From Tribonema minus (lineage: Eukaryota > Sar > Xanthophyceae > Tribonematales > Tribonemataceae), in NCBI GenBank assembly GCA_017506865.1, contig JAFCMP010000543.1, positions 1 through 64,000 of the forward strand: a stretch of DNA of 64,000 nucleotides, read 5' to 3'. The notes beneath the pieces were generated by a model that worked only from the letters and a program-made list of their open reading frames with translations, did no database searches and was not told where the DNA came from. The translations under genes and the position numbers were made by a program. Numbering within the stretch: the first letter of the stretch is position 1; every line of letters begins with the position of its first letter. Below, piece after piece: positions 21,440 to 32,560 of the stretch.

Positions 21440-23293
21440 ATGGTCTCCCTGAGCAGATGCGCCGGCTTGCTCAGCCTCTTGCTGTGCACAGTGTCATCAA
21501 GCAGCGCCGCCGAGCCCACTGACAACGGCGGTAGCGAGGTCCAACCTGGTGCGGGAGCCCGCTTCAACAAGCTTGCAGCGAAGGGTGACTGGTACGTGCA
21601 CTTAAGGATACGGTCCTGAAAGATAATGCTCACGGGGCACTTGTTGGGCAAAGTGCAGGCCGCCGTCGCCCACCTTGTGTCGCCAACCAACGCACCGCAG
21701 CTGTGTGAACCACATTGCGAAGTTGTTTACCGTTCCCGTGTATACAACATGGGGCCTGCCACAGTGGCCATGCCCCTGCTCGCATCACTACCCAGTAGTG
21801 CGCATACTCTCGGGTGCATGCCCAGCTGCTCGGTTACTTTTAGGACTTTGAAATTTGGCTCCGCTTGAACTCGCCGGGGCCCTGTGTATCAAAAAGATTC
21901 ACTTTGTTGCACCATCATTCAGCCTGTCAGTGAGATGCACCAATGAGTTGCCGAGGGTAGCATCATCAGCGAACAATCTGCCGCTTGCCACCAGCCCCGC
22001 ACAGACTATTGTTATTATATCGAACGCTGCTGGTTTCAACTTCGCCCTCAGGCTGTTGCTAACTTATTGAATAGTAATTACCTTAAGGCTTGCATAATGA
22101 TTGTGAAGTTCACCATTACAGTACTTGTACGCCGGCGGCGTGGTGACTGACTCACTTCGGAATTAGCACCATGACGCTATTTCTTTGCACCTAGCAACTT
22201 GAGATACGAAATGTACGTTTTGGTCACATCGCGGTGCAGATTAGCCTGCACTGACACCAGCCTGAGGTCGACATCACATTGCACTACTACTGTACTATTA
22301 TTAAGAGAGCCACGGTGACTCAGTCTGCCCTAAGGCTTGCAGCAGTTTCCACTCAGTCTGACTGCACATGTGGCGTGCCAGTGTCTGGTGGCATAAGGTC
22401 ATGACATTGAGCGCCAAACAGTTGGCATCTCAGAGGCATTTGGCCCTCCTGCAACATGCAGCATTGGACACCCACCTCATCATGGATATTTTGAACTACT
22501 AGTACATGCTATCAGTTTGATCCAAGACTTCAAGCATCAAATTGAATGTCAAAGTATGACTCTGAAATGACCTCCCGCATGCGCCTGCACACGCACTGGC
22601 AGGTACGAGGACAGCTACAAGGAGGTTCACGTGAGCTTTGAAAAAGGCGATGTGAACGGCAGCAACATCTGCAGTGGCAGGTTTGCGTCCATGTACCTTG
22701 GGCTGCATCGTTCCAGCAGCGACAGTTCTGTGGACGGCAAATCCTCGGACAGCTACGTCCACGTAAGATACCACAAGGGGACGTGGCGCGACTGCACACC
22801 CGACGAGACTTCTACCAGCAGCAGTTACTCCGCTTCCGGGAGCTGCTGCAGGGACAGAGTGACCCTCAGCGGGTACGCGACTCTCCCTGAGGCACCGCCA
22901 GGCACTTTCAAGCTCGGCCTGAAGGGCAAGCTCATCACTGCAAAAGTCGACGTTGCGGTGCCACTGGACCAGTCCTCGTCCAGCTCGTCAGACAGCAACG
23001 GCGCGTCGCTGACTGCCACAGCTGTGGTGAAGCTCCAAATGGACTGCGTCAACGTCATCAACAGGTACACCACCCAAGCCGGCGACAGTTGCGTGCGCGG
23101 AGACTGCGTCAGCTTCACCGGCGAGGATGACAAGTACTGGTGCACCACAAAGGCGGACGACGCCACACTCACCGGTACCATTGAGCTGAAGGGCGACATC
23201 GCGCTCACGGTCGACCTGGCTAAGCTGCCTGCAGGCTACACCATGTCTGCGCGCGCGGACTTTGAGGCCGACAATGGCAAGGTGATTAGTTGA
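21440..23293 (+). CDS. secreted Cys-containing protein, two exons (paralogue 1)
   Basis: Exon 1 is 21440-21591 and exon 2 is 22603-23293. The intron (21592-22602) starts GTACGTGC and ends GGCAG, and splicing restores a Trp codon. The product is 280 residues. It begins with a clear signal peptide (MVSLSRCAGLLSLLLCTVSS, cut probably near SSAAEP). The mature part is Ser-rich with CC and several single Cys (GSCCRDRV, DSCVRGDC, KYWC) and alternating beta-strand-like stretches. I recognise no family. The intron is conserved in position and phase in the second copy at 36794-38623, and both copies keep an open frame with matching cysteines, which argues for real selected genes. Possible cell-wall, extracellular-matrix or secreted role; the function is unknown. 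Confidence 0.8.
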
Positions 23294-24759
23294 GCAACAA
23301 GGCCGCAGTGCACAGGGCCGCTCGCAAGCAGGAGGGTCCACGCCTTGCTCACTAGCAGGCCCTTAAGGCTTGCTCACTTGCGGTCCGCACTAGATTCAAT
23401 TTGCTTGCTGCAGCCGCTTCTGACCGCAAGGACGCAAGTTGAAGCTGCAGCAGTGCACACATAGGATGCAGATGCAGAGTTTTTTCTTTTTTCGCGTGGC
23501 TTTTGTTAGCAAGTTGAACGTGCGCTCCTGGGAGCGTACGCCTCATGCAGAACTTGAAGTTGCAGCAGCTACTCGTAGGGTTAATAATGGCTCGAGGTTA
23601 CCTGCACACATGTGATTTCAAAGCGTGCATGCGCCCATAGTGTACAATAGGCACCAGCATGTTAGCTGCTGTTTAATAATATGTAAGCGCCAACCAGGAT
23701 GCAATCGTTGCCAAGTGGCTTTTGCAGTGGCAGTGTGTTTATCCTTTTGTTGCAACAGGCCCATATGCTGCAATAGCGTGCTGAAAGCCTCGCTGACATC
23801 ATTATGATGTCGATGATGTTGTAGGTTGTAGAACAGTGTCAGATGCCTGGTCAGTGACCTTGCACAATTCAACAAAAGCTCCATGCTACCGCACTTTCGG
23901 CATTTTGCTGCCCACGATTTTTTGGCTGCTGTGCTGATTGAATTCCCTCAGTGACCGCTGGCATGTTTGCACCAAAAGTGGCACTGCTCCAGCAGCTTAG
24001 TACCATTGACTGTCTGGCAAGGAGTCCTGCTTCACTGCAGTGTACCAGAGTTCATGGGCTGCTGTTTGAGGCAGGCCTCCAGTCTGAGAGCTTCAAGTCG
24101 TGCGTGCTGTGCTATTTTGCTTGCAAAGCGTATTCCTCTGGCCGCATCTACAATGGTGCACATGCTGACTGTTTGACATGTGCACAGCGTACTTGTACTT
24201 GCATGTATAGCCGCTTGATGCTACAGTAGCACGATGACCTGCCGATTGAGCTTGCATGCTGAGCAGCTGAGTTGCATTGAGTGTGAGAGTAATAAAGAAT
24301 CATTGCAGTGTATGAACAGGAGCCTGACTATACTGATATGCTCAACTGGCAATCTTGCCAATTGGCATTGATGATTTGCAGACAAGCACACTGTGGCACT
24401 TTTCCAGTCGACATCTATATGCTTGTCATAGCCAGCAACATATATGCATATATGCTTCAGGACTCCGGCAGGAGGCTTTGTTTATTTGGTGTTTGTGTTT
24501 CTGCTTTAGAACATCAGGAAGCAGAGCCACATGGCGCCACCGTGACGCATTGTACGCAGGCATTGTGTGGCGTCTCAGTTTGAGCACTTCCATTGTGTTC
24601 ATTTGGGTTTTGTCACACTGTTTGAAAGCTGGAAAAAAATGAGCATTGCATGCACGGCGCTCAATAGGGATGACATTGCATGCACGGCGCTCAATAGGGA
24701 TGACATTCATTGTGGTGGAGCACTGTGTGGTCCAGGTGCGCCGTGTGCCGCGTGATGTT

Positions 24760-25120
24760 GCTAACAGAGTGATGCTTATCTCAAGCGTGGTTGTAGCAAG
24801 CAGCAGGTAAGAGATCCAAAGGTGATCAAGTCCCAGAAAGCCCAAACCGCTATTTCGCCCCCACAGCTAAAGCCCCATGCTGCAGCCCTCTCCAGGCTAC
24901 ACTACTGTCAATGCAATACCAATGCACAGCAAATCCGCTATGCCGCAAGCTACTACCTTGCAAGCCGTCGCTACAGCTCCCCCAAGGCTCTGAACCAAGC
25001 ATTCAAAGCAAGCATTTTGCAGTTTCAGAACCTTCCAGAGCTGGCCTCAGAACTGGCCAAGAATCTTCAGGAACTATCCCTGCTGTCTAGCAATTTACTG
25101 TGTGCAACTTGAAAGCTTCA
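24760..25120 (-). repeat. 3' LTR of the chromovirus
   Basis: 361 bp matching 34621-34968. In minus orientation it starts TGAAGCTTTCAAG and ends CTGTTAGC. It holds a ~21-bp segment near 24803 that the other LTR lacks. Confidence 0.88.
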
Positions 25121-25393
25121 ATCCTACTAGTAACAGTCGCCCCCACTACAACGGTGCTCGTCCCGAGTACCAATGTTAAAGTACACAGTGCAATGCACAA
25201 AGCCCCCCCCACACAGTATCCCCCCCCCCCCCACTGCTCAGTTGAGCTTACTAGTAGGCCAAACGCCCCCTGTGACCTGTGCAGCAGTCTGAGAGTACTA
25301 TGCATTCGCAGGCTAATGCGCAAGAGCAAAGGTGTGGCAAACAACTGCGCCTCGCCATCTGCCTGTCACAACTGCTATGACCCCCCCCTCTGT
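25121..25393. other. 3' untranslated internal region of the chromovirus
   Basis: Between the 3' LTR and the last coding segment. Contains long C runs (about 25203-25233), G-rich on the element's sense strand, where the polypurine tract would be expected. No gene. Confidence 0.5.
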
Positions 25394-25732
25394 TCATGAA
25401 GGCGCCGCCCCCGCCTGCCTGAATCTTCTTGAGAGCGTTGATCCTTTGCTCGCATCAATTGCTAATGTGTGGTTGTTGAGCAAGAGCGGCACTTTGTGCG
25501 CCCGCGGCTCGCCAAAGAAATACACCCGAGTCGTGCCGCGCTTCGTGCGCCGGCTTGGCTGCCCCCCGCGCTCGCCTGAGAGGGCACAAACGCCCCTGCG
25601 TATGATGCCTTCGCACCACTGGAGACGCTGGCCATCCTTGTTGTCCGGGAAGTGCCACCGCATAAGGACGCGCACCTCAATCATATCTGTGCTGCGCATC
25701 ATCTCAAAAGATGGGCAGTCTCTGAGTTGCAA
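25394..25732 (-). pseudogene. chromovirus C-terminal segment, possible Tudor/Agenet-like fold
   Basis: A minus-strand open segment with VRVLMRWHFPDN, LQWCEGII, then RVYFFGEPRAHKVPL. The spacing of W-x-W/G and a V-x-F-x-G-x-x-x-x-H pattern recalls small beta-barrel chromatin readers such as Tudor or Agenet, but no signature is decisive. It follows the chromodomain in another frame. If real, the element would carry two reader modules after its integrase. Confidence 0.35.
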
Positions 25733-25764
25733 TACCCCCGCTGGTAGTCTATACCTACCCCCAG

Positions 25765-26217
25765 CTAAGGTGACAAGTGGGCCGCCCTCATGCGTACGCG
25801 CGCGCGCGCCTGCCTGAGGCGCCCTTGCACCACCCTGGTGCCAGCATCATCAATATCGACCCCCGCTACAGTTGCTGACACTGTATGCCAGTACTCCGCC
25901 GTTGCATGCTCGCATGCATCTAACATATTGGCATCCTCCCAGCTATCTGCAATGTGGTCGCCTTCCCACCGCACCAGGTACTGTAGCGAGCCTGGCCGGC
26001 CTTTGCGATCCCGTAGGACTCTATGCCCCACTACCGCCTCTACACCGTGTCGATCAGATGCCCATGTGACATCATCTGCTGTGGGCAAAGCCGGTGCTGG
26101 CGCCGCGAGTGGATTGCGACTGAGGAGGTACTGGGCATATCCGCCTGGTAAACCTTGCGGCTTACATTTGCTACCACCCGAATCAACGGCACCGCTTTGT
26201 GCCCCACGTGGACACAC
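25765..26217 (-). pseudogene. chromodomain at the integrase C-terminus
   Basis: Residues about 57-110 of this segment read as a chromodomain: VEAVVGHRVLRDRKG, then LQYLVRWEGDHIADSWED, then the final helix region CEHATAEYWHTV. The aromatic cage positions (Y, W, W) are present. Chromoviruses use such domains to steer integration to marked chromatin. It is one frame away from the integrase segment, so it is part of a broken polyprotein. Confidence 0.88.
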
Positions 26218-27400
26218 GCGTTCAACTTGGCCCCGCCCGCCCTGTCAATGAGCAGTACATTAGATTGCACCAGCTCCTTTCCTGCATCATGATAGATAAG
26301 CCCGACCGCTAGAAACCTTGTAGGTCCCCGCCCACAAGTCCAGCAGCTTCTTGCTGAGAACTGCTTTCCACCCCTCGCCAAACACCTCCCGCGATTCCGC
26401 CTTGTGTGTTGATGGTGGAGTAAACCCACACCAAGTCCCCCCGTTCCGCCTCATCGCGCAAGTTGAACCGTGTCGGCTAGCTTGGCGTTGTTGCGCACAA
26501 TGCGCTCACGCTTCAGCTCTGAGCGCCAAGACAGGTGCACCAGTTCGAATGCAGCTCGCTGCCGCGCTTGCATATCATGTACTGTGGCCCTTGCGCTGAG
26601 ACTGGCAGGCTCTGAACCCCTGAGCACTGCCCCCAAAACCGTGTGTAGAGCAGCCACCTTAGGCTCCCACCCCATCACCAACATGAATGGTGAAAATCCC
26701 GTGCACTGATTGACATGAGAGTTGTGAGCAAAAGCAACGTGCTTAAGCCACTTGTCCCAGTCACTATGTGATGCGCTGACTGCCATTGCCAGCATCTGTG
26801 CCAGCGTGCGCATGAAGCGCTCCACCCTGCCGTTGCACTGTGGGTGGTACGCGGTCGTGCAGAGTTTCCTGATGCCCATCGCGCGGTACACCTCCCGCAC
26901 CTCATCCGCCGTGTACTGGCTGCCTCTGCCGCTAAGCAGACTGTAAGGCATGCCGCATAGGAGGCTGAACTCGTCTACTGTAACAAGTAGCTCCGCTGCC
27001 GTGACCGCCGTGTTTTCCCCAGCCCTCACCGCGTACAATGACACGTGGCCTGCAAGTAGGCAGATGAATACGTGTATGTGCACATAAACCCCTCCTTGGA
27101 TAATGGCAGTGGGCCGAAGATGTCCGTTGAGACCGTGTAGAAGGCACAATGGCATGCGGCGGCAGCTCCCTGTAGATGGTGGGCATGCTGCTGCGCTTGC
27201 CGCCCTTGCGTGCTTGACATGGCAGGCAGTGCTCCGCCCAGAATGTGGCAGCGCCTGACCAGCCCAGCCACCAGCCATCATGTCTCCGAGAGTCTGCACT
27301 TTCTCCATTGTGTGTTAAATCCCCTGGTGTCCCGCCCACACCTCATCATGTAGGCAATGCAGAACTTGGTTCCGCAGCGCCTTTGGTATCACCAAAATGG
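26218..27400 (-). pseudogene. chromovirus integrase, catalytic Asp replaced
   Basis: The zinc-binding region starts near 27390 (LHDEVWAGHQGI, then an in-frame stop). The first catalytic Asp is in STDIFGPLP (about 27124). The second should sit in L-L-S-D-R-G-S-Q-Y but reads LLSGRGSQY (about 26930), a single-base Asp-to-Gly change. The Glu is kept in HPQCNGRVERFMRTL (about 26822). After the core comes a GPY-like region with a LLIDRAGGAKLN stretch near 26250. Frameshifts separate the zinc finger, first Asp and rest of the core. It would not be able to integrate DNA. Confidence 0.9.
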
Positions 27401-29181
27401 GTGAACCAGCGCCCCCGAGCGTGCTCATGTCATTGTGACATAGCAGCTTTGCGCCCCCAGCCGACTCCATGCTGCAAGCTGCGCGGTGCTGTTTCACCTG
27501 AGACTGCAGTGCCTTCAAGTTGTCAATTGGCAACTGCTGCGCGTCCGCCAAATGCGCCATCATGGCTGCACAAAATGCGCTCGCGTCTTGTGCTGCCCGC
27601 CAACTTGAATCCGCCGTAGACATGTCGCCGAGCGACTGTGCCCCCGGGCCTATATCCGCCTCCGTGGCAACTTGCGCAGCGCCGGAGCACTGCGCCGCCG
27701 CGCTGTTGGTGCCGCTGAGCTGCGCTGCACCGGAGTGCCGCGCTCAGGCTGCCGAGCCGCCAGTCGTGCTGGTGGGATGCGCTGCGCCAGGGCGCTGCGC
27801 GGCCGTGCCGTCAGTGTCGCCAAGCTGCGCGGCGCGGGAGCGCTGCGCTGCTGCGTCGTTGCTGCTGGGTCTGTCGCTGGCCTGCGCTGTGCCAGAGCGC
27901 CGCGCTGCCATGTCCTGAATGTTGTCAAGCAGCACTGCGCCTGAGCGCTGCGCCGCCAAACTGCCATGGGTGCCGCTGGCTTGCGCATTGCCGAAGCGCC
28001 GCGCCGCCGCGTCGTGAGTGCTGTCAAGCAGCACTGCGCCTGAGCGCTGCGCCACCGAACTGCCAATGGTGCCGCTGGCTTGCGCAGTGCCGAAGCGCCG
28101 CGCTGCTGCGTCATGAAAGCTGTCAAGCGGCACTGCGCCTGAGCGCTGCGCCGCCGAACTGCCAATGGTGCCGCTGGCTTGCGCAGTGCCGAAGCGCCGC
28201 GCTGCTGCTTCATGAATGCTGTCAGGTGGCACTGCGCCTGAGCGCTGCGCCGCCGAATGGTGCCGCTGGCTTGCGCAGCGCCGAAGCGCCGCGCTGCCAC
28301 ATCGTGAATGCTGTCAAGCGGCACTGCGCCTGAGCGCTGCACCGCCGAACTGCCAATGGTGCCGCTGGCTTGCGCAGCGCCGAAGCGCCGCGCCGCCGCG
28401 TCACCTACCGCCTTAAGTTTGGCTACAGCAGCCATGCCCGCCTCTTGTCCCCCCCCCTGCCGCTGCGGAATGCGCTGTAGCTGTCATGGCCGCGGGAGCC
28501 TCAGCCCCCCGTGCTGTATCATACCACCTCACCCTTTTAGTCACAGCGGCAACGTGGCTGCTCGCTGCTGCAGTATAAGGGCGTGCCGCTGTGGCAGTCG
28601 TTGACTTGGCTGCTGCTGCAGCGCTGAGCGCTGCTGCGGTAGCGTTTACTATTTGCTTGGCGGCCACGGCAAGTGCAGCACTTTCATGCCGCGCCGCCGC
28701 ACTCTCCACACCGCAATCACGTGCGCCCTCACTGTGGCACTCGCACCCGCCACTCCCCCCAGCGCTAGTGCCAGGCTGGCTGGCGCCGCAGAAGCACCGC
28801 CGCGAGTCACCACATGCATGTGGGTAACTCCGGGGCGCTCTGCGCCGCCGATGCGCTTGGTGAACCGCGACCAGTCCCCCAGTTGGGATGCCGCTGAGCC
28901 ATGCGCCCCAACATTGCCGTCGCCGTCATCGCTGTCGAGTTCCATGCACGTGTGTATCTTAGTGCACAGATCTTCCAACATGCGTGCCGCCAGTCGGCAC
29001 GTGGCATCGTGTCGTTGTGGGTCCGAGCTGACTCTGACAGTACACGCGTTTGCCTCCAGCAGCTCATCTGCAGCCTCCTCGGCCGCATCTGCTGCTGTAG
29101 ATGGCATATGGTTCCGGCTGAACCCATCTGCATTGCCGTTGCGCTCCCCTGCTTTGTACCTAATGGTGTGTGGGAAAGCCC
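27401..29181 (-). pseudogene. RNase H-integrase linker with 33-residue repeat array
   Basis: Minus-strand frames give Ala-rich linker sequence (29107-28450). A tandem array of 99-bp units follows (about 27700-28420), encoding variants of AAQASGTIGSSAAQRSGAV and PLDSFHDAAARRFG. The integrase approach (27623-27401) comes last. Chromoviruses usually have only a short linker here, so the insertion is unusual. The same repeat style occurs at the N-terminus of the element. Confidence 0.75.
27690..28420 (-). repeat. 99-bp tandem coding repeats, array 2
   Basis: About seven units; the word TGTCAAGC recurs at about 27923, 28022 and 28121, with a diverged unit near 28220 and another at 28312. Units stay in one frame (33 residues each). 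Confidence 0.85.
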
Positions 29182-30460
29182 CTAGGAACTCAAACCAGCG
29201 CGCAAGTCGCGCTGTCTTGTCCTTGCAGCTCTCCAGCCACAGCAGTGCTCTGTGATATGTGTCAATGACGAAGGGGGTGCCCCACGAGATGTGTCTGAAC
29301 TCTTCTTGACCCCGAACACTACCGCCCCCGCCTCCAAATCTGTGGTAACCGTTGTCCAGTTCTTCTGATGCTTAAGCGTTGCCCGGATGGCAAACGCTAT
29401 CGGATGCTCGACCCCGTGCATATCTGACTGCGACACTACTGCGCCAAACCCGAGCTTGGACGCGTCTGTTGCTAGGATGAAAGGACGGTCGCTGCTGGCT
29501 GCGGCTACATGATCTGGGTAGACCACAAGTGCATGAAGTGAAAGTGCCATATGGCCATATGCTGGCCTCCTCGATGGCAGCCAGCTCAGCAATGCTCATC
29601 ACAAGCGGCACGTCTTTTGACATGAGCGCCGTCAGCGGCGCTATCACCTCCGCCATGTTCTTCACAAACTGCCGATAGCAGTTGGCCAGCCCTAGCCAGC
29701 TCCGAAGCGCCGACAAGTCCTCGGGTATGGGCATGTCCAACAATGCTGAAACCTTTTCTGGTTCAGGCCGAATGCCGTTGGTCTCCACTATGTGACCCAG
29801 GAATTTGATGCGTGTGCATCCGATGTACATCTTTGCCGGAGCCAGCTTGATGCCGTGCTTGCGCATTCACTCCATCAGCGCTTGGAGGTCTGCTATGTGG
29901 GTGTCGACGTCCGGGGAGTGCACTATGACGTCATCAATGAACGACTGCACTCTGTCTAGCCCCTGTAGCACTATCTCCATGAGCCGCGTGAAGTGCCGAG
30001 GAGCGCCAGGTGCGCCCTGCGGGCAACTTGTCCACTCGTATAAGCCGAATGATGTTGCCATGGCGGTCAGCGGAATTGTTGACTGATCGATTGCCGACAC
30101 AAAGAAGGCTCCGCTGATGTCTATGCCCAAAAACTCCTGGGCGCCGCCTAGCGCGTTGAAGATGTCCTCAATCATGGGAATCGGGACCTTTGGAATCATG
30201 CTCGTTGCGTTGAGCCGCCTGTAGTTGGCTGTTATGCGGGCCGTGCCGTCAGGTTTCATCACCCCGACAACCGATGAGCTCCATTCTGACTGTGACGGTC
30301 TGATGATGCCCGCCGCAAGCAGCTTGCCCAGCTCAACCCGGACGAGCGCTGTCAGTGTGGGCTGTAACGGTATGGCCGATCTGCTACGGGGTGAGCACCG
30401 TCTTGTAATATTATGCGGAATGGGAGGGTTTTGCAGTACCCTAGGTCCCAATTGTCCTTG
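29182..30460 (-). pseudogene. Ty3/gypsy reverse transcriptase and RNase H
   Basis: The RT entry is CKTLPFRIILQDGAHPV (about 30440), followed after a frameshift by LGKLLAAGIIRPSQSEWSS, then KPDGTARITANYRRLN, then motif A FLGIDISGAFF, then motif C SFIDDVIVHS (about 29938, the FIDD form of the Y-x-D-D box). An in-frame TGA at about 29867 breaks the thumb (next ATG-started stretch RKHGIKLAPAKMYIG). RNase H follows in another frame with FILATDASKLGFGAVVSQ (Asp near 29466) and TTDLEAGAVVFGVKK. Order and motifs are those of metavirus pol. The stops and two frame changes make this copy inactive. Confidence 0.92.
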
Positions 30461-31535
30461 CTGAAGTCTGCTGCATAGTGCTGCAGTGAGATGATTAGGC
30501 GGGCGACCTGATCTGCCGTCCAGCCCTCGATCTCCACATTGACCTTGAGCAGGTGTGGCAGCAGCACCCGCTGTGCATGCTCCAAGACCTCCTGCACCGC
30601 AGGATCCCCGCTCACTGCCTCCCGCAGAGGAGCTTCTAACTTTTCTGCAGGCGGCGCTTGGCCAAACAGGCCGAACGACCACCCACAGTGCAATAGCGTT
30701 GCTGCCTGAGCAGCGTCCCCGTGACCTCCACCCCCAGGGCTGCCGCTGCGGTAGCTATCATCGCGATGCAAGCCTGTTTCCGCACCGCCGGCGTGAGTAC
30801 TGGCGCCAGCTTGGCGCGCAGCCGCCGCCGGAGCGTCGCGCGCGCAGCCTCTGCCTCCGCCTCCGTGCGTTTGCGCTTGCCGTTTGTTGCTATATCTGGT
30901 TGATCCGTTGAAGTTGCGGTGGCCCCTGCTGCTGAGTCGTCGAGCGCTCGGTTGCCCCTGCTGCTGACTCGTCGAGCGCTCGAAGCTCTTTCTGCCAGCG
31001 TGAGGCAGTTGAAAGTGAAGTTGAGGTTGAGCTAGTTGTGGCTGTGCGCGCTTTGTGAGTTGCACGCATCTGCCCAATGTCTGCCAGAGCCAATCGCTCC
31101 AGCCGTTCAGCTGTATCTGCAGCCGTGACATTCATGTTGAACCCTCGGCGCTGTTGAATGTGCGCTCTGAATCTGCTACTGGCTCCACCATGCCTGCAGC
31201 AGCGTTGTTGCTGGCAGCTCGCTCGTCGATGTAACGTTGCTGCTGTGTTAAGAGCAAAGTGCCCCAGCAAGTGCTGTAAGCTGCCGCCCATTCAAAATAA
31301 GTTCGGACAGTGCTCAGCTAGGGCCGCTAATGCGAGCTTCACATCCACTGCCGCCTCCACCACCGCTGGTGACTGCTGTAACTCGCGCGCTGCAGCAATG
31401 CGCCGCACCTGCACCGCCTGCAGTTGCGCGTTCTGCGCATCTAACCCTGCCGCTATGTCAGTGTGCGAGGTTGATGCCGTTGAGCCTGTGCGCTTCTGCT
31501 GCGACCCCACCAGGTGCAGAGCGCCCGCTCTAAAT
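30461..31535 (-). pseudogene. linker between methyltransferase and RT
   Basis: Minus-strand segments with Ala/Gln/Arg-rich sequence, a helical Ala-rich stretch right after the methyltransferase (AAVDVKLALAALAEHC), an in-frame TGA near 31292, and a 32-bp tandem duplication near 30925-30988. The last part (EIEGWTADQVARLIISLQHY) leads into RT. No enzyme motif seen. Confidence 0.6.
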
Positions 31536-32560
31536 AGAGCTTCCCAGACATAGTGAGCCATGCGCGGCGGTACCGCATTTGCCGGCACTTGCATATTGAC
31601 TTCCCGATCGCCGCGCTGTGGCTGGCCAGTTGTACGTCATGAACTTTGTGCTGACCGCCAGTAACTCCCCCCATGTGAGGTGCGTTGCCGCCGCCACCTC
31701 ATGTGGGTCCTCCGTTGCGTTTGCAAGGTTGTGCCGTAAGGAGCCGGTTTTGCTGTCTGACCGTGCATGTGGTTGCCGCCATACTGATCCCCTCAGCGTG
31801 GGGCATGGTTGTGTTGTATCTAAAATCTCTGGCGCTTTGGTGTTGCGCACGCAACAATGGAAATATGGGCGGTCATGCGTGCTGATGGCGTCAGCAACGC
31901 TCTGATATCCCTCCACCCCTTTTTCCGCAGCAAGAAGTGCTCTCAGCTGCTCGTGCACCCCCCGCCAATCCGCTTTCTCATCACGCGCAAGCTCGCCGCC
32001 ACCCTGGCGGCCACGCGTGAACATGATGAATACACGGCGCCGCTTTGTAGGCAGGCCGCAGTCGTTGCCACTGATGACGTTGTGGCTGTAGTCGAACCCT
32101 AAGCCCTGAGCTAGGTCTAGAGTCTGCTGGAACTCAGGTGTGCTCAGGAATCCCACCACGTTCTCCAATAGCACCATGCGCACTGTGCTGATCGCCGCTG
32201 AGACCTGCAGCATGCTGATGATGCACTGTATGCCCTTCTGAGAGCAGCGTTTGCCTGACATGCTGAAGTCAGTGCATGGGGGTCCACCGCTGGACTTCAA
32301 CCCCAAGTCGGCGTGCCTCCGCACTGATGTGCAGTCGAGCGCTGCGGTCGTTGATGTTAGCAGGCATTACTGTAGTGCCGCAGTGGTTGCTGGCAACTTG
32401 AAACAGGTTGCACGCCCGCTCGCTGATGTCTGACGCCAGCACTGTGTCCACAATTTGAAACGGTGTTGCGCCCTCGCTAAGCCCCCCTGCACCACAGAAG
32501 AGTTCCATGGCTTTGGGCTTGCGTAGGTTGCTGAGCAGTGGACTGCCGAACTCGTCGCAG
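31535..32560 (-). pseudogene. C5-cytosine DNA methyltransferase domain inside the retrotransposon
   Basis: All key motifs of a C5-cytosine DNA methyltransferase are present in order on the minus strand. Motif I (AdoMet binding) is ELFCGAGGLSEG at about 32505-32470. Motif II-like is VLASDISERACNLF. Motif IV is GGPPCTDFSMSGKR with the catalytic Cys near 32275. Motif VI is LLENVVGF (about 32165). Motif VIII is LPTKRRRVFIM (about 32055). Motif IX is QPCPTLRGS, and motif X is NAVPPRMAHYVWEAL (about 31579-31535). The span of about 325 residues fits a compact enzyme without N-terminal regulatory domains; the target-recognition region is short. Two frame changes (near 32300 and 31600) break it in this copy. 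It lies between the protease-like segment and RT, both on the same strand and inside the LTRs, so it belongs to the element. A methylating role in the element's life cycle is inference. Confidence 0.93.

Larger units (their letters stand above)
19985..24630 (+). repeat. segmental duplication, copy 1
   Basis: This block aligns in the same order and orientation with 35250-40335. Shared landmarks are the CATGCGCATGCTACAG-like start, the promoter region, both exons and the intron of the secreted-protein gene, its 3' flank, and the stretch ending GAGCACTTCCATTGTG (about 24585). Divergence is clear but moderate, with many small indels. The copies are separated by the LTR retrotransposon at 24760-34968. 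Confidence 0.85.

Noticed and set aside
24749-24760. Target-site duplication for the chromovirus.
   Set aside because: The bases left of 24760 and right of 34968 do not match over 4-6 positions; I do not claim one.
31535-32560. Bacterial restriction-modification contamination as the source of the methyltransferase.
   Set aside because: It is embedded between retroelement domains on the same strand, within paired LTRs, and shares their base composition.
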